Assembly: GCF_003589595.1 (NCBI RefSeq)
Contig: NW_020654080.1
Location: 6,921,098-6,985,097 of the forward strand
Direction of reading: 5' to 3'
Length of the DNA: 64,000 nt
DNA from: Hyposmocoma kahamanoa
Taxonomy: Eukaryota; Arthropoda; Insecta; Lepidoptera; Cosmopterigidae
The notes under the pieces were generated by a model. It was given only the letters and a program-made list of their open reading frames with translations, searched no databases and had not been told where the DNA came from. Numbering within the stretch: the first letter of the stretch is position 1; each line of letters opens with the position of its first letter. Made by a program: the position numbers and the translations under genes. Positions 21,213 through 32,990 of this stretch are shown piece by piece.

Positions 21213-22077
21213 CTTCACGTTAAAAGCTGAATCTAGAAACGGTTGAAAGTCGAACAATCAAAATATACGATTTTTCAAATTAAGAATATTTTTGTGAAAA
21301 TAGTTTCACTCTGAAATCTGACACCATGCAGGTTTAATTTTAATTCAAAGTGGCCAGTACGATATAACAGCAAACTATTATTAGATCATATTTTTTGGTA
21401 GTCAAATAATATATAAAAAATCGTGATCGACGTTATCCCAACGGAGCAGACTTGACGAATTTCTTCTATGTACTTATTCCAAATCTTTGTTTCTGATTTT
21501 TAACGACTTTTTTCCAGTAGCGCCATCTGTGGGTTATCTATGAAAGTTTTTACTTCCTTTGAATTATATTTCTAACGTTTTTTATAATGTTTCCAACATG
21601 TGATATTTTAGACATTGACGTATTAAATTTGCCTAAAATAATATCACTAACATCGACACTAGCGGGGGTCTCGAAAACAAAATTAACATACTCTCGTAAT
21701 AATTATTCTCATTCAGAGAGATTCACAATCCAATTGTTGATTTTTAGTGGGAATTTCATCTCTGTTTTAGGAGCATTACGTGTTATGTCTCTTTGTTTGT
21801 ACGGTGTCAACAGTTTCCAGTTTACTAACTCTATGAAATAACATTGAAGAGTTTGTTTTCTTTTATGAATGCACAGATGTGTAAAATGTTATTTCTGTTA
21901 TTTCATTGTATGATTGTAAATGAAAACTTTAGTTCGGAGAAAAACACGTTTAGTTACGTTCTGAAATTTTTAATGCTTCCTTTTTCTACCGCCATTTTGC
22001 ACGTGCGCTTACGATGTCTCACGCTACAGATATGGATAATGAATAGTTAGTCAATGCATATTTTAGAATCTGTATTT
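21213..22077. other. Nothing recognisable
   Basis: Contains the 5' flank of the mariner relic and AT-rich DNA. Plus-strand runs at 21587-21841 and 21844-22050 are read through without motif and end in stops 3 bases apart. I regard them as chance. Confidence 0.35.
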
Positions 22078-22376
22078 TTTTTTATAATATCACGTAACGG
22101 GACGAACAAGTCGTGCGCCTGAAGGTAAGCTACATGCCTGTCCATGACAATTGCAATGCCACTCAGAGCTTTAAATCGCAAAGATCTGACGGACACTGCC
22201 ACTGCGCCCGTCACCCTGAGACATATTTACAAATCCCATGTGCCTCTAATTTCGGCACACCCTTATCCTTCACAACCGGAACACAGTAACGCTGACTTTA
22301 CTATTTGACGACTGAATTTAGGCAAGGTGGCAGTACTTCCCTGGACGATCTCTTTCACAAGGAGCTCTACTGCTAC
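22078..22376 (-). mobile_element. Family A short retroelement, copy 5
   Basis: Near full length on the minus strand: ataatatcacgtaacgggac at its 3' end through gaacaagtcgtgcgcctgaa, gtcaccctgagacat and ttccctggacgatctctttc to ggagctctactgctac. Confidence 0.75.
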
Positions 22377-23239
22377 TAATATATGATAATAAACTGATAC
22401 ACTGTCATGTTACCTATTGCATTTTATAACAGTCTGTACTGATATACATTTCGTTACATGCATAATAATGAACCTTACTATATGCACTATATTAACTACT
22501 CAATAATTTGACATTTTATGACGAAATGCATGATAAATAATACCACAGTGTTTTAATAATAATATAAACAATGAGACATAACACGAATATAAGCCCCATC
22601 GGATCGGAACAGAACTATATCTCACTAACCAATACGAATGGTGGAATATTTGTTATTGTCATATCTCTACACCGCTTAGTCAATTATACAAGATAGTAAA
22701 CCATTTAATAGAGCTTTTTGGACATAATAGAGAAACAACTGCGTGATCGAGAAAATAATTAAAATTGAATTGGTTTTAGTCAGTAAATAACGAGTGGTTA
22801 TATGTGCTGCCTAGCGCTCGAAAGCATTAAAAGTCCATATAAGGAAACGCGTCAGAGATTTTACAACTTAGCTGAGATCTCTGTCGAAACTAGAGATAGG
22901 CGCGCGCGGCAGGGTTGCTTCAAAGTAGTTAATCACCTAAACCTGACCATGGTCTTCCAAGTGACATATTCTAGGAAAGGACATTGTTGAAAGCTCTTCC
23001 CCGTTTCGTTTTGGTACACAACACGGACACCAGCGTCAATTTGGAAAGTTCTTGCTAAAAATAATGACGCTTATTTTTGAAGAATTATTTTGTTAAAACA
23101 CATGTTACAAAGAACATATACATAAATAAGTTTATCTGTATAACCTGCGGATTAATTATTGTACAATAAATATGTGAAACTGTAAATCAATGATATACAG
23201 GGTTAAGTTTGTATATTGATGTAAGCAATTATTTTTTTA
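22377..23239. other. Nothing recognisable
   Basis: No feature could be supported. Confidence 0.4.
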
Positions 23240-23430
23240 ATTAATGGTAATCAATTATTTTTTGTGTAATTACTCCACTAGTTTGTTATAATTATTAATA
23301 CTTTCCTAGAGTTATCATAGATGGCGTTATGGCTAAAAAGTCGTTGAATACCAAATATTCGACAACAAGCACATAGAAAAAATCGTGAAGTCCGCTGGTG
23401 TTAGGTCTTTGTATTAATATTTATGATATT
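23240..23430 (+). repeat. Family H repeat, internally deleted
   Basis: Shares taattactccactagtttgt, aaaaagtcgttgaataccaaa and acaagcacatagaaaaaatc with 32700-32990. It jumps from gtccgctggtg straight to the trailer word tctttgtatt, lacking the tRNA-like segment. Confidence 0.6.
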
Positions 23431-23474
23431 TAGGGTTATTTGCACAATACTAACAACCTCGTAAGACTATGGTT

Positions 23475-24042
23475 TTTTTTTGTGATACTAAGTGACGGAA
23501 CGAACAAGTCGTGCGCCTGATGGTAAGCGACACGCCTGTCCATAACAGTTGCTGTGAAACTGAGAGCTTTAAATCGCAAAGATCTGAAGGGCACTGCCAC
23601 TGCGCCCTACACCCTTATACATAAGTTGCCAAGTCCCATGTTCCTGTAATTTCACCAGCACCCTCTTACCCTTCAAAACCCGAACACAGTAACGCTACCG
23701 TTACTGCTTGGCGACAGAAATAGCGACTTATCCGTAGAACAAAGATCTATGTGCAAGACTACATGTTCTCAGGACATAGTACATTTCGTTCGTTCTTCTT
23801 CGCTGTGGATGTCAAATCGACCGTTGTTCGATTTTATATTTCCGAAACGAAATAAGATACATAAATTCTCAAAACACCTTTACCTTAGCCTTAGTTTGAA
23901 TAACGAAATTATTCTAGCGTTATACTTAGTCGTTTTTCGCTATATAATCACATCGGACTCTGTTCTTCGGATGAGGCGATAGGTGAGGTATAAGGAGTAC
24001 TTCCCTGAACGAATTCTTTCAAGAGGTCTACTGCTACAAAAA
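23475..24042 (-). mobile_element. Family A copy 6, split by a nested element
   Basis: 23475-23723 and 23979-24042 together make a complete minus-strand family A copy. The first part ends in gacagaaatag; the second continues ataggtgaggtataaggagt and ends gaggtctactgctac. The 255 bp between are foreign. Confidence 0.75.
23724..23978. mobile_element. TIR element nested in family A
   Basis: Left end cgacttatccgtagaacaaa and right end (complement) cgcctcatccgaagaacaga are imperfect inverted repeats over about 30 bases. ATAG is present on both sides (23720-23723 and 23979-23982) and occurs once in uninterrupted family A copies. Non-coding; not seen elsewhere in the window. Confidence 0.65.
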
Positions 24043-25500
24043 TTATAAACAGTAGGCTTTTGTTCTATAACTTTTTACAAAACAATAAATTTACCAAAAA
24101 TAAACTTTAAAGTTTTTGTCCTGACATTTTTTTAGTTCTATATCTGGTAGTAACCTATAATTGTTGTTTAAGATATTAATAATTATAGATCCTGCGTGTT
24201 TGTTAGTATTTCACATATAACCTTGTATACACACCTACATAAACTTTATATACATATATATAAACACAATATACGTATATTATAATCAAAACAAACGATT
24301 AGTAGATGCTGATAAGCAATGACGAAACCAACATAATTATAGTTTTGAGAAAATGGCGCCTAACGATTGTTTTTGTGGTTTGGTCAAAGGATTTACGTCA
24401 ACTGTTTTTAAAATTTATTTTGAAATCACTTTATTTTTTATTTATTTCAAGGAAACAAACAGTCATCAACAGACAGGTAATAAACCAAGTACACAAATAA
24501 AAAGTGATACACAAACAGACCTTCAGTTCCATTAACAAAAACTAAATTAAAGTAATGAGCGAAACAACATCACAAGCAACAAAGAAGCTTGAAGAATATA
24601 TAAATAATCAGAAAAATTAAAAACTTAAATAATTTGTATTACTTGTATGTACAAGTACACAAAAAAACAATAAAAACAACAAAAAACTAAGACATTTTAA
24701 AGTAAGTAATTTTATGATTTTTTTCTCTATATTTGTTGTTAAAATAATGCTTCTCTTACCCTTACCCTAAAACCTTCTCAATAAATCCCAAATATATCAA
24801 TATGACTTAATTTTTATCCGTTTTTATTTATATCCGTTTCTATGTATATCCTACTATGTTTGCAACAAAATGTAGCTTTAGAACGCATGGTGATGCAATT
24901 TTTTGTAAAATATCACTTACTTTATGTTTGTAAAATGTGGACAAGACGGCAAGCAACAATTTATATTTATGTTACTCATTAACTGTTCAACGTGAAACAA
25001 ATCGAACTAAAGTAAAAACTTTTTACTGTTGCATTTATATGTTACACCTGTTCATGGTAAAGAAGATGGTACCTGTGAACTTACTAAAGATAAACCTATA
25101 CTGTTTTGGCGCCTGAGGGTTAAACAGTGGTTCCGTATGAATACCCCTCTCAAATTCCGCCATTAACATATGGTGCCTGGTACATTAGCATATTATTCCA
25201 CCAAAAATCCCAGCCATGGTCCTAACATACCCTAACTCGAGCCTCGGGTAACGCAGCTAGAATAATTATGCTTCCGTAATTTTAGAAACACGGAGGCATG
25301 AGAGATTTTAAAGTGAGGTAGAAGTGTGGTAGGGACTTCATTACCGACTTTCCTTTGTTATAATAAGATTTATTATTGTTTATCACACGTAAAAACATCA
25401 CACTTCTTGGAGGGTGAAGTTTATAAGCACTTCGCAGCCTTCACAAATCTCTGCCACAGTACAAAGCATCAGTAAGCTGTGTGTGTGGCAGTTAAACGTT
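24043..25500. other. Nothing recognisable
   Basis: AT-rich, with a TATATA-rich patch at 24245-24285. No coding or repeat feature could be supported. Confidence 0.4.
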
Positions 25501-25800
25501 GGATAAAAATGCATCTTAAATATTTAATGATATAAAGTCTAATTTTGGGCACTATAAATATAATCAGTTTCTTTAGTTGGACATGAAAATCATAAAAATC
25601 GAGACGTTCACTCTGACACAAAGTTTAGTATTGTGTGCATACACAATACACGTTACACGCAGTTACACGTTATTACAAAATTGCACCGTAATTATTCAAT
25701 GATATAATGTTGATATTTTGAGCACTATTAAATGCAAACCGCGTCTTTGATTGTAGATTATAAAATCATAAAAATCGAGACATCGAGACACATTGACACA
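25501..25800. repeat. Diverged tandem duplication, period about 176 bp
   Basis: aaaatcataaaaatcgagac occurs exactly at 25586-25605 and 25762-25781. Upstream of each is a matching aatgatataa and gggcact/gagcact block. Two units only. Confidence 0.55.
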
Positions 25801-26322
25801 CTAGTAGCTCTAGTTAAGGAGCTTTGAATATCGACTGTCCAGAATTTGCCGTTTATGGTTTTTTAAAGTATTGTGAATTCAAAATGTTGTAGTAAAAGTT
25901 GCCTAAGTTGCCTAATTATTGTAAATGACAATGAAAAAGGCAAAAAGAGGACTGCTTATCTCCTTACTATAGAACGTAACTTTCAAAAAGGTAAAATTCC
26001 GTCTTATATCTAGATCGCGCTGATCATTAAGCCTGGAAGTAGTTTACATTATGTATATGGCCGTGCATATAAATTAATTTCTCTTTAATATGAAAGACAT
26101 GTAAGAAGTCAGTTTCTTTTGCTTGTAATATTTTGAAATATTGATCACGAGCTATCTAAGCATTATCTGAACTTTGACAAATATGCATGTCAATAGATGT
26201 CATTGTGTGTCACAAACTAATTTATAAATTATCGCTTCCTAATATGGATAGATGGCGCTAATCTTAAAGAAAATAAAAGGATAGCCGGCACTATCCATAA
26301 AAGTCTGTGTAATAATCGCCGT
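25801..26322. other. Nothing recognisable
   Basis: No supportable feature. Confidence 0.4.
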
Positions 26323-26671
26323 CTAGTTGATTTGTTTGTTATCGCTAGAAATTAGAGTAGCTTTGATAAATTGGGTACTCGTCGCGACATCTGGTGCACC
26401 AATAGGTACTACGCTGTCTTGTATCGTGATTAGCACTCCTCTCGAGTTATTGATCACGGAGGACAAAATATCTCTGAGTGCATTTTTAAAGATATAGTAC
26501 ATCAAAACAGCAGTCCAAATGCTTCCGCCAGAATTTCCCATAAAACAATTTGAAAAGCCCCAAAAACCCTCAATATGAGGGTGTTCATTAACCAGCGGGG
26601 TTTATCACCGAGACAGCTGTCCGTTTAGGTATGCTAATCCCTGCGCCGCCGCCTGCGCCTAATGCAACCAT
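26323..26671 (-). pseudogene. Unidentified coding-like relic with one frameshift
   Basis: On the minus strand an ATG at 26671 reads MVALGAGGGAGISIPKRTAV then SVINPAG and a stop. In the next frame, overlapping this end, TPLVNEHPHIEGFWGFSNCF continues straight into a 72-codon stretch starting MGNSGGSIWTAVLMYYIFKN and ending SSDNKQIN, stop at 26323. Joining frames gives about 115 residues with Gly-rich clusters and a hydrophobic patch. Local GC is higher than the flanks and codon choice looks coding-like. I do not recognise the family. The Gly-rich start and G-N-S-G-G could suggest a nucleotide- or flavin-binding enzyme fragment, but that is a guess. It could be a decayed retrocopy, a captured or viral gene, or chance. 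Confidence 0.3.
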
Positions 26672-27754
26672 TATAGCAATTTAAGAAGTACGCTTCTTGC
26701 TATTTTGGGTTATAACGTATTTGTTGTTCAATAAGCGGGTTAGTTTCATTTGTTGCAAAAGATTATTCACGTACAAAAGACACAGTTAAAAAAAAATGTT
26801 TTTATAAAATAATTTTTTTTACGCGTGACGATTTAAATTTCTTTTACATTGAAAATCATTGACTTAATGATGACGTGAAGTATCAAGCGATTGTGTACTA
26901 TGTCCAACTTAAAGGTAAAAATCTGTGAAAATTTTTCCGTAAAAATTCAACTTAAAACATTTTGTGCTCAACGACAAAATAATTTCGAATGGAATAATTA
27001 ATATTTAAATGTACAAAAACGAATAAACACGTTAAAAAAAACCAATTTCAGGCAAATTTTTCCAATTTTCCGAATTTAATTGGAAGCGTTTTCCATAAAA
27101 CATTATTGACTTTCACGCAATATTAAATTATCTTTCAGTGAGGCCGATATTAATTCTTACATTAATAACGCTATCACGCCCGCAAAGAAAATGTTTTATG
27201 TCTGCACATATTGGAATAAGTAAAAAAGATTTCGTATTACGACATTCCAGAAATATATTACATACGTGACCATTCCTGTCGATCGCGATTACGAATCGTG
27301 AACCGATTCTGTGAATAAAAGGGAAAATAGGAGAAAAAAATCGAAAAACCGAACTTCCATTTGCATTTTAATATGCACTGGGGAACTTGTCATGTTGGCG
27401 GTACTTTAAAACCGTCTAGTGGAGACAAGACTAAAAAAAACCTTGATAGAGTGGAAGAGGATTCGAGGCATTATCATATTAAAAGACTTGTGTTATAAGA
27501 AACGTTTTAAGGTCTACGCTTACTCCAATACGCCTCTGGGAGTCTACTTTCGTTCTCCATCCAATATTCGTTCGAAACAACTATTGTGAAATAAGTAGTA
27601 CTTGACCAAAAAGACATGGTCAAGTGTCAAGCTTCATTTGCATCATGCATCTTTTAATTTGGTTGTATATTTGCATCGAGTATTATAACCAGAAATAGAG
27701 ACGAAATGTCATTTAATTTGTTGGAAAACTATTCTGCCATATCATTACTGTGAC
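26672..27754. other. Nothing recognisable
   Basis: AT-rich; no supportable feature. Confidence 0.4.
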
Positions 27755-27850
27755 AACTGCGCTCCGATTGGCCAGTCCGAATTCGAAACAATTGACGGGT
27801 GTCGTCAATTGTTTCACTTCAAATCGACCAATTAACTTGAGCTTTGCAAA
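27755..27850. repeat. Palindromic element with 13-bp perfect stem
   Basis: gaaacaattgacg (27785-27797) and cgtcaattgtttc (27803-27815) are exact complements around 5 bases. Outside them attggccagtccg and its rough complement in cgaccaatt extend the symmetry. Probably the core of a fold-back element. Confidence 0.5.
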
Positions 27851-28364
27851 ATTACATATTTAATATTTAATTACCGATTAAATTTGATTCCGCTTGTTTT
27901 ATAATTAGATGTTTTGCTATTTTTTCTCACACCAGTGAATGAAACAGGACGCCACTGTTAGAGATATTATCTTTATTATAATAAATAGAGAATATTTTTG
28001 GAATATACGGAGTCGTACACACAGGTCAGTTGTTGACACTGTCTATATTTCATTGCAAACGCGATTTGATATTTATAAGTGATGTATCACTGATGAGTAA
28101 CCAGGAATGTATGACTCTTATTTCGTCTCTATTTCTGGTTATATACTCGATGTATTTTTGACACAATTTGTATATTTGACAGTAATTATTTCGGACGGAT
28201 GTCAGACAGGGAACGAGAGTAAAGGGCCTGCTCCGTAATGTCTTGGCAATACAGTAGTTTCGACGGCACAAATTTGTAGAGTGAATGTAGAATGAATAGA
28301 GGCGTGGGGAGCGGTTAGACCTCAGCGTACGTATCAGATTGAGGATGTCCTTTAAAAAAAGGCA

Positions 28365-28500
28365 GGGTTAGGAGTACCAAGAAGAAACGGGCATGTTCGA
28401 AGAGACTGATGGAAGTGAAGGTGGCGAAGAAGGTTTGTCACGAACGTAGCAGAAAGAGGTCCATGGTCTCTGCCAGCCCCGGTTCGATACAGTCCTGATG
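28365..28500 (+). pseudogene. Possible LINE ORF C-terminal scrap
   Basis: Reads RSTKKKRACSKRLMEVKVAK, then KVCHERSRKRSMVSASP. The C-x-K-R-L-M-x-V then V-C-x-x-R-S-x-x-R-S-x-V-S-A pattern resembles the tail of some insect non-LTR ORFs, though it is short. No catalytic motif. Confidence 0.3.
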
Positions 28501-28589
28501 ATATGTATGTAATACATCAGATTACTTAATAGTTATTACGTAACAGATACATCACTCTCATACAAATTGAAAATACCTACGTTATAATA

Positions 28590-28858
28590 TTCTGAAATGG
28601 AGTTGGGCTGGTCATGTCTACCGTATGCCTGAAGACCTTTGGGTCGAGGTAACCACCCAGTGGAGCCCCAAAAGGCGTAAGGCGCCGCGGTAGACCGAGT
28701 AAGCGATGACATGACGAACTGGACCCCTACGGCAAGGTTTGGGTCCTAATTGGACCCAAGCTCAAGATCGAGATGCGTGGAGGGATCAGGAAAAGACCTT
28801 TGCCCAGCAGTGGGATACATCAGGCTAATTGTAATTGTAATAATTATAATAATAATCT
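28590..28858 (+). pseudogene. RTE-type LINE 3' end
   Basis: Reads WSWAGHVYRMPEDLWVEVTT then QWSPKRRK. In a shifted frame it continues RRRGRPSKR, a stop, and HDELD. In another frame it ends AQDRDAWRDQEKTFAQQWDT then S-G-stop at 28826-28828. The W-A-G-H-V, R-R-G-R-P and final F-A-Q-Q-W-D-T-S-G order is the classic C-terminus of RTE-clade ORF2. A tail of attgtaattgtaataatt and (ATA)n follows directly, as in RTE elements. Two frame shifts and stops; all catalytic parts absent. Confidence 0.85.
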
Positions 28859-30239
28859 TCTAATAATAAAATCTGACTAATGACACCAGGCGCTCAATAC
28901 AAGGAAAAAGGAACCTAAGCACGCGCCCAAAGAGGTGAAAATAACATTGCCCGCCGTGTGCAGTCGTGCATAGCCAAATGCTCATAAATGGTAGACTTGT
29001 ATGAGCGCTTGCGCTAACATCATCGCACTCAGCGGTAGGCACTTATCGCGTAACCTTGAGCGAGTGATGGAGTCCTGGTAATACATTGAAAAACAGGTTT
29101 CAGTTATAGCACCGTTAGAATTAAAAATAAATATTAAAAAACAAAACAATTGGATATGTCGCCAGCGAAGACCATTAAAGACCTTCGAATTCATAGAGAC
29201 GTTAAAGGCTGTTAAAGCTGAAACTTTTCCGAGGAACATGTACGATTTTCCAAACGTTTAATGTTTTTGTTGGAGCGATGACAGATTTATTTGAAAACTT
29301 TGCCAATTATACATTAAAATCTGCCCGGTATGCTAATTTTATGAAAATTTTCCATACCTATAAGTATATATACAATATACGAGTATATACATATAAAATG
29401 AACATAATTGTCCTGATTTGAACCACAGTCAATTCTACTGAAGATAGAAAAATTAAATCATATCTAACGGGTCGTTTGTAACGTAAGCACCGAGTTAAAC
29501 TGGTTTTTTTCTCTAAATTCATACCCTAAAAGCGATGTCACACGGGCGCTGCCGGTGCGCTATGATTTCAACGCGCTACGTGGCACAAGAGCAGCAATGC
29601 TCTAGACGATTAAAAAGCCACAAACCGTTTGTGTGAAAATTCTAAACCATTGAACGAATATACACCAGTGACGGAGTGAAATTGAGGTCGTAAGTTTATA
29701 TGAGAAAATCATATCCTACATCCACCTGAAACTTAATACGAATAATTTTTTTAACAATATTATTAGTTTTTATTTCATTTTCAAAATTACCCCAATAGAG
29801 GGTAAAATGGAGTACGAAATTCCGTGTAGAAAGTTTCCCGAGTCTATTAACCAAAAACTTAATAGGAATACTCTTCGAAGCAAATAGCTAATTCCCAACA
29901 GTAGCTGCACAACTTTTTTTATGTAGTGTTTATGCATGAATCTTTTGTGTTTCAATTGTTACATGTGGAACTGAGTACATGGAACTACTGGGAATAAACC
30001 TTTTTATCAACTTCATTTTCGATTGATATTCTAAATTGAAATGTACTTATTTTTGGTGCCTTTTTTATCTGTCTAATTTTGGTGCTCGTGCATATGTTGC
30101 TTTTGTTTTCGTTTTAATATATACTACTTATGTAAGCAAATTTTTAGTCTCACTCCTCATTAGAACACCATTTGTACTGTTCCGTACAATGGATTTAAAA
30201 TTTTTATGAGAAAGTCTATGCTTACAATTTATTGACTTT
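28859..30239. other. No gene seen
   Basis: 29533-29600 (gcgatgtcacacgggcgctg) resembles an end of the CpG-rich repeat at 14120. Otherwise nothing recognisable. Confidence 0.35.
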
Positions 30240-30480
30240 TATATGATACCAAGTGGCGGGGCGAACAAGTCGTGTGCCTGGTGTTCGCGACACGCCTGTC
30301 CATAACAGTTGTGGTGTCCTGAGAGTTTTAAATCATAAATATCTAATCAATCACCGTCACTGCGCCTGTCATCCTGAGACAAGTTAATAATTCCCACGTG
30401 TCTGTAATTTCCCCAGCACCCTTACCCTTCAAAATCGGAACACAGTAGTGCTCATATCACTGCTTGGCGTCAGAACTAGG
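30240..30480 (-). mobile_element. Family A short retroelement, copy 7
   Basis: tatgataccaagtggcgggg, then gaacaagtcgtgtgcctgg, then catcctgagacaagtt, then cttacccttcaaaatcggaa, minus orientation; it stops near gtcagaactagg, lacking the 5'-most part. Confidence 0.7.
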
Positions 30481-31002
30481 CATCTAGGAACTTTGTATAG
30501 CACTTTTGAATATTAACAAAGAAACACATTTCTTATTGGTTTCCCAACATATATATACATACACTGTCACTTCTGATTATCACTGGTATAGACGGAGTTC
30601 ATTCACCGCCACTGGCTACGATCCTGATAAAGCTCATTCGCCTCCTCTGCTTGAATCAGTTTCGTCATACCTACCAGTTTATTCTTCGTATTTTTGGATG
30701 TAGAAAGGTCTAATTTTACCGTCTATATTAGCTTCTATACTGGCATATAGCATCTACTCTAGAATGTACTCATCGTTCTACACTTCAACCGCCGCGTCGC
30801 ACGATATGTGTAGTTAGTACCTAAATATACTCATAAATGTATACATATCCAAGTCTCAACACAACGTAATTGCACACTCAACGGTATCAAAACAATTTCC
30901 CTCGAATATTAAATTAGAATGCGCTTAATTATAAAATAATCGTCAAACATTACCATAAAGGGTGAGAATAGCAATCAAAGTACAGGTAGCGGTACAGACC
31001 GC
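30481..31002. other. Nothing recognisable
   Basis: No supportable feature. Confidence 0.4.
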
Positions 31003-31165
31003 AAGCCACCATATGTCTCCAAGAGCCGGGAGATAATCTAAATGCTAATATATTTACGTCACAGGGATTTCGGCTCAACATTCAGTCGGCATATCGATGT
31101 TTACTTATTTAAAATATTGTATGTGTATTTGTGAAAGTAAAAGTAGCTAACGTTTTACGAATGAG
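31003..31165 (+). repeat. Direct repeat upstream of the LINE RNase H relic
   Basis: gcaagccaccatatg, then aatgctaatatatttacgtc, then catatcgatg and gtgtatttgtgaaagtaaaa, then gctaacgttttac. The same series recurs at 32141-32322 behind the relic, diverged and with small indels. Confidence 0.7.
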
Positions 31166-31224
31166 AATAAACAAAACTATGAGAGGTACAAAGTACAAGA
31201 CATCCTGTTCTGGGAACGACTTCT

Positions 31225-32205
31225 GATGTCGTGCTTCCCAAGCAAAACTTCAAGAAACTCTACCAGGTAGAATTTCCAACCAGGGAAGACTGGGAAACTA
31301 ACAGTCTCACCTGGAAGGACGGTAGCCTTCTTTGGTATACCGATAGGTCCAAGATGGGACCCAACGTAGGCTGTGGTATACACGGCGTGAGACCCAGACT
31401 CAGCTACAAGCTGAACATGGGACGTCACTCCTCTATCTTTCAGGCCGAAACATACGCCATAATTGCTTGTGATCTAAGACTGAAGAGAGGCTACGTTAAC
31501 AATTATATTTATATAAACTCAGATAGTCAAGCCGCTCTGCATGCACTAACCTCTGTCGCCCAAACTTCGAGGATTGTAGAGAACTGCGTAACTATACTGA
31601 ATAATCTCGGGGAAAGGAATAATGTAATCCTGCGTGGGGTTCCTGGTCACTCTGACAGAGGGAAATAAAGCGGCGGATGAACTGGCAAAAGCTGGTGCTA
31701 GGGAGGCCTTCATTGGTCCTGAACCCTTTATGGCATAGCACACAGCCTGGCAATGCTCACTTTGTTGAACGAGAGCTCCCACGTCTCCCGAGACGTGTGG
31801 CTGCAGACTAAGGGTCTTGAGCATTCTAAAGCCTTAATAGCTGCCTTCAGTGCCAAACACTGTAGAGAAGCTCTGTCACTGGACAGGGATGGCATCAGAA
31901 TGCTGACTAGAGCCTTAACAGGACATTGTGGCTTGAATAAGCACATGTCAAATATTGGACAGAGAGTAAACAGAGAATGTAGATTCAGCCACGAGGCGGA
32001 TGAAACTCCTGTGCATCTCCTCACCCAGTGCTGCCCTCTGATGGGCGTGAGAAGTTCCATACTGATTAGTGGTGATCACAATAGGTCATTTATGGTCGCA
32101 GTGATGAGCCCAAATCAAGCCACCCTAATAATAATAAGTACAAGCCACCATATGAAGCTACAATACACAGTACAATATGCTTTGAAGACCCAAGAAGTAA
32201 CCTGA
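31225..32205 (+). pseudogene. I/R1-type LINE RNase H and C-terminal relic
   Basis: 31225-31668 is open and reads LYQVEFPTREDWETNSLTW then the RNase H core. The core has WYTDRSKMG (first catalytic Asp kept, though Gly of T-D-G-S is Arg), SSIFQAETYAI (Glu kept), INSDSQAALHAL (Asp kept) and VPGHSDRG (His kept). Right after, the frame shifts: GNKAADELAKAGAREA continues the domain in another frame. From 31753 a third open stretch holds RALTGHCGLNKHM, then ECRFSHEADETPVHLLTQC. This is the usual C-terminal zinc-knuckle spacing, with the second Cys replaced by Ser. So at least two frameshifts separate pieces of one ORF2. RT and endonuclease are missing. Minus-strand open frames over this region are its shadows. 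Confidence 0.85.
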
Positions 32206-32322
32206 ATGCTAATATATTTACGTCAAAAGCTATGCTCGACGTTTAGTCGTCATACCAAGGGCTACAATATTATTATTGTACATGTGTTTGTGAAAGTAAA
32301 AGAAGCTAATGTTTTACTTATA
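32141..32322 (+). repeat. Direct repeat downstream of the LINE relic
   Basis: acaagccaccatatg, then aatgctaatatatttacgtc, then gtgtttgtgaaagtaaaaga and agctaatgttttac match the copy at 31003-31165. It overlaps the very end of the ORF relic, so the repeated unit looks like the element's own 3' region. Confidence 0.7.
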
Positions 32323-32699
32323 CAGTTGTTTACGCCAATGCCAAGGTAGACGGCGCCTAGGTTATGAACGTCACCTACCCTACTTTCCTTTAATATTCAT
32401 GTTGCTATCCTTTTTACCCTGCTGCAACTGAGACCTCAGCGCAGCAGCGGGACGTATGAGTAGGTTGAAGATGATAGAGTTTTAGTATATTTTAAAAGTA
32501 TTTGAATGAGCAAACAATACTTAGATAGTCCTTAGCAAGATTTACGAAAATTATGTATTATTATTATTTTTTGCTATTTCTGAATCTATAGATTCCTGCT
32601 TATGTATAATTTAGGATTTGCACTACTTGCCATAAACAAAGAAGCATAAAAATAATAATTAATTAAATATTTTTATTCAATGTCAGGATGTTCCACCAC
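32323..32699. other. Possible LINE 3' UTR, then plain AT-rich DNA
   Basis: 32330-32480 is GC-richer (aaggtagacggcgcctaggt, then gcgcagcagcgggac) and may be the rest of the LINE 3' UTR. After that I see nothing. Confidence 0.3.
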
Positions 32700-32990
32700 C
32701 ATGAAATTAATTTTTTTGTTTGTGAAATTACTCCACTAATTTCGTTATAATTATTAATACAAAGCTCGAACATTGAGAAAAAGTTCCTTTAAGGCTAAAA
32801 AGTCGTTGAAAACCAAATACAAAGTTCCGACAAACAAGCACATAGAAAAATTCGTAAGGTCGGCCGGTTCGTGTCGTGGCGTAGTTGGCAAAGCGTCTGA
32901 CACGGTTTGTTAGAAGACGTCGATACGAATCTCGCCGGATCGAAGGAATTTTTTCTAAGTGTTCGATCTTTGTATGAATAATTATAATAA
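32700..32990 (+). mobile_element. Family H tRNA-related SINE, best copy
   Basis: After a leader (attactccactaatttcgtt, then ctaaaaagtcgttgaaaacc) comes a tRNA-like segment at about 32870-32945. It has an A-box-like tggcgtagttggcaaagcg and a B-box-like cgatacgaatctcg. The trailer gttcgatctttgtatg and a (TAA)n tail end it. Having the tRNA-like part in the middle is unusual, so this may be a composite or two adjacent elements. Confidence 0.6.

Noticed and set aside
28590..28858. Family D match because of the cagcagtggga word
   Set aside because: The surrounding translation (F-A-Q-Q-W-D-T-S-G-stop) shows it is an RTE ORF end; the resemblance to family D is limited to a few bases.
31177..32060. 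Minus-strand open frames of 83-110 codons over the LINE relic
   Set aside because: They lie antisense to the clear RNase H/zinc-knuckle frames and are by-products of their codon use.
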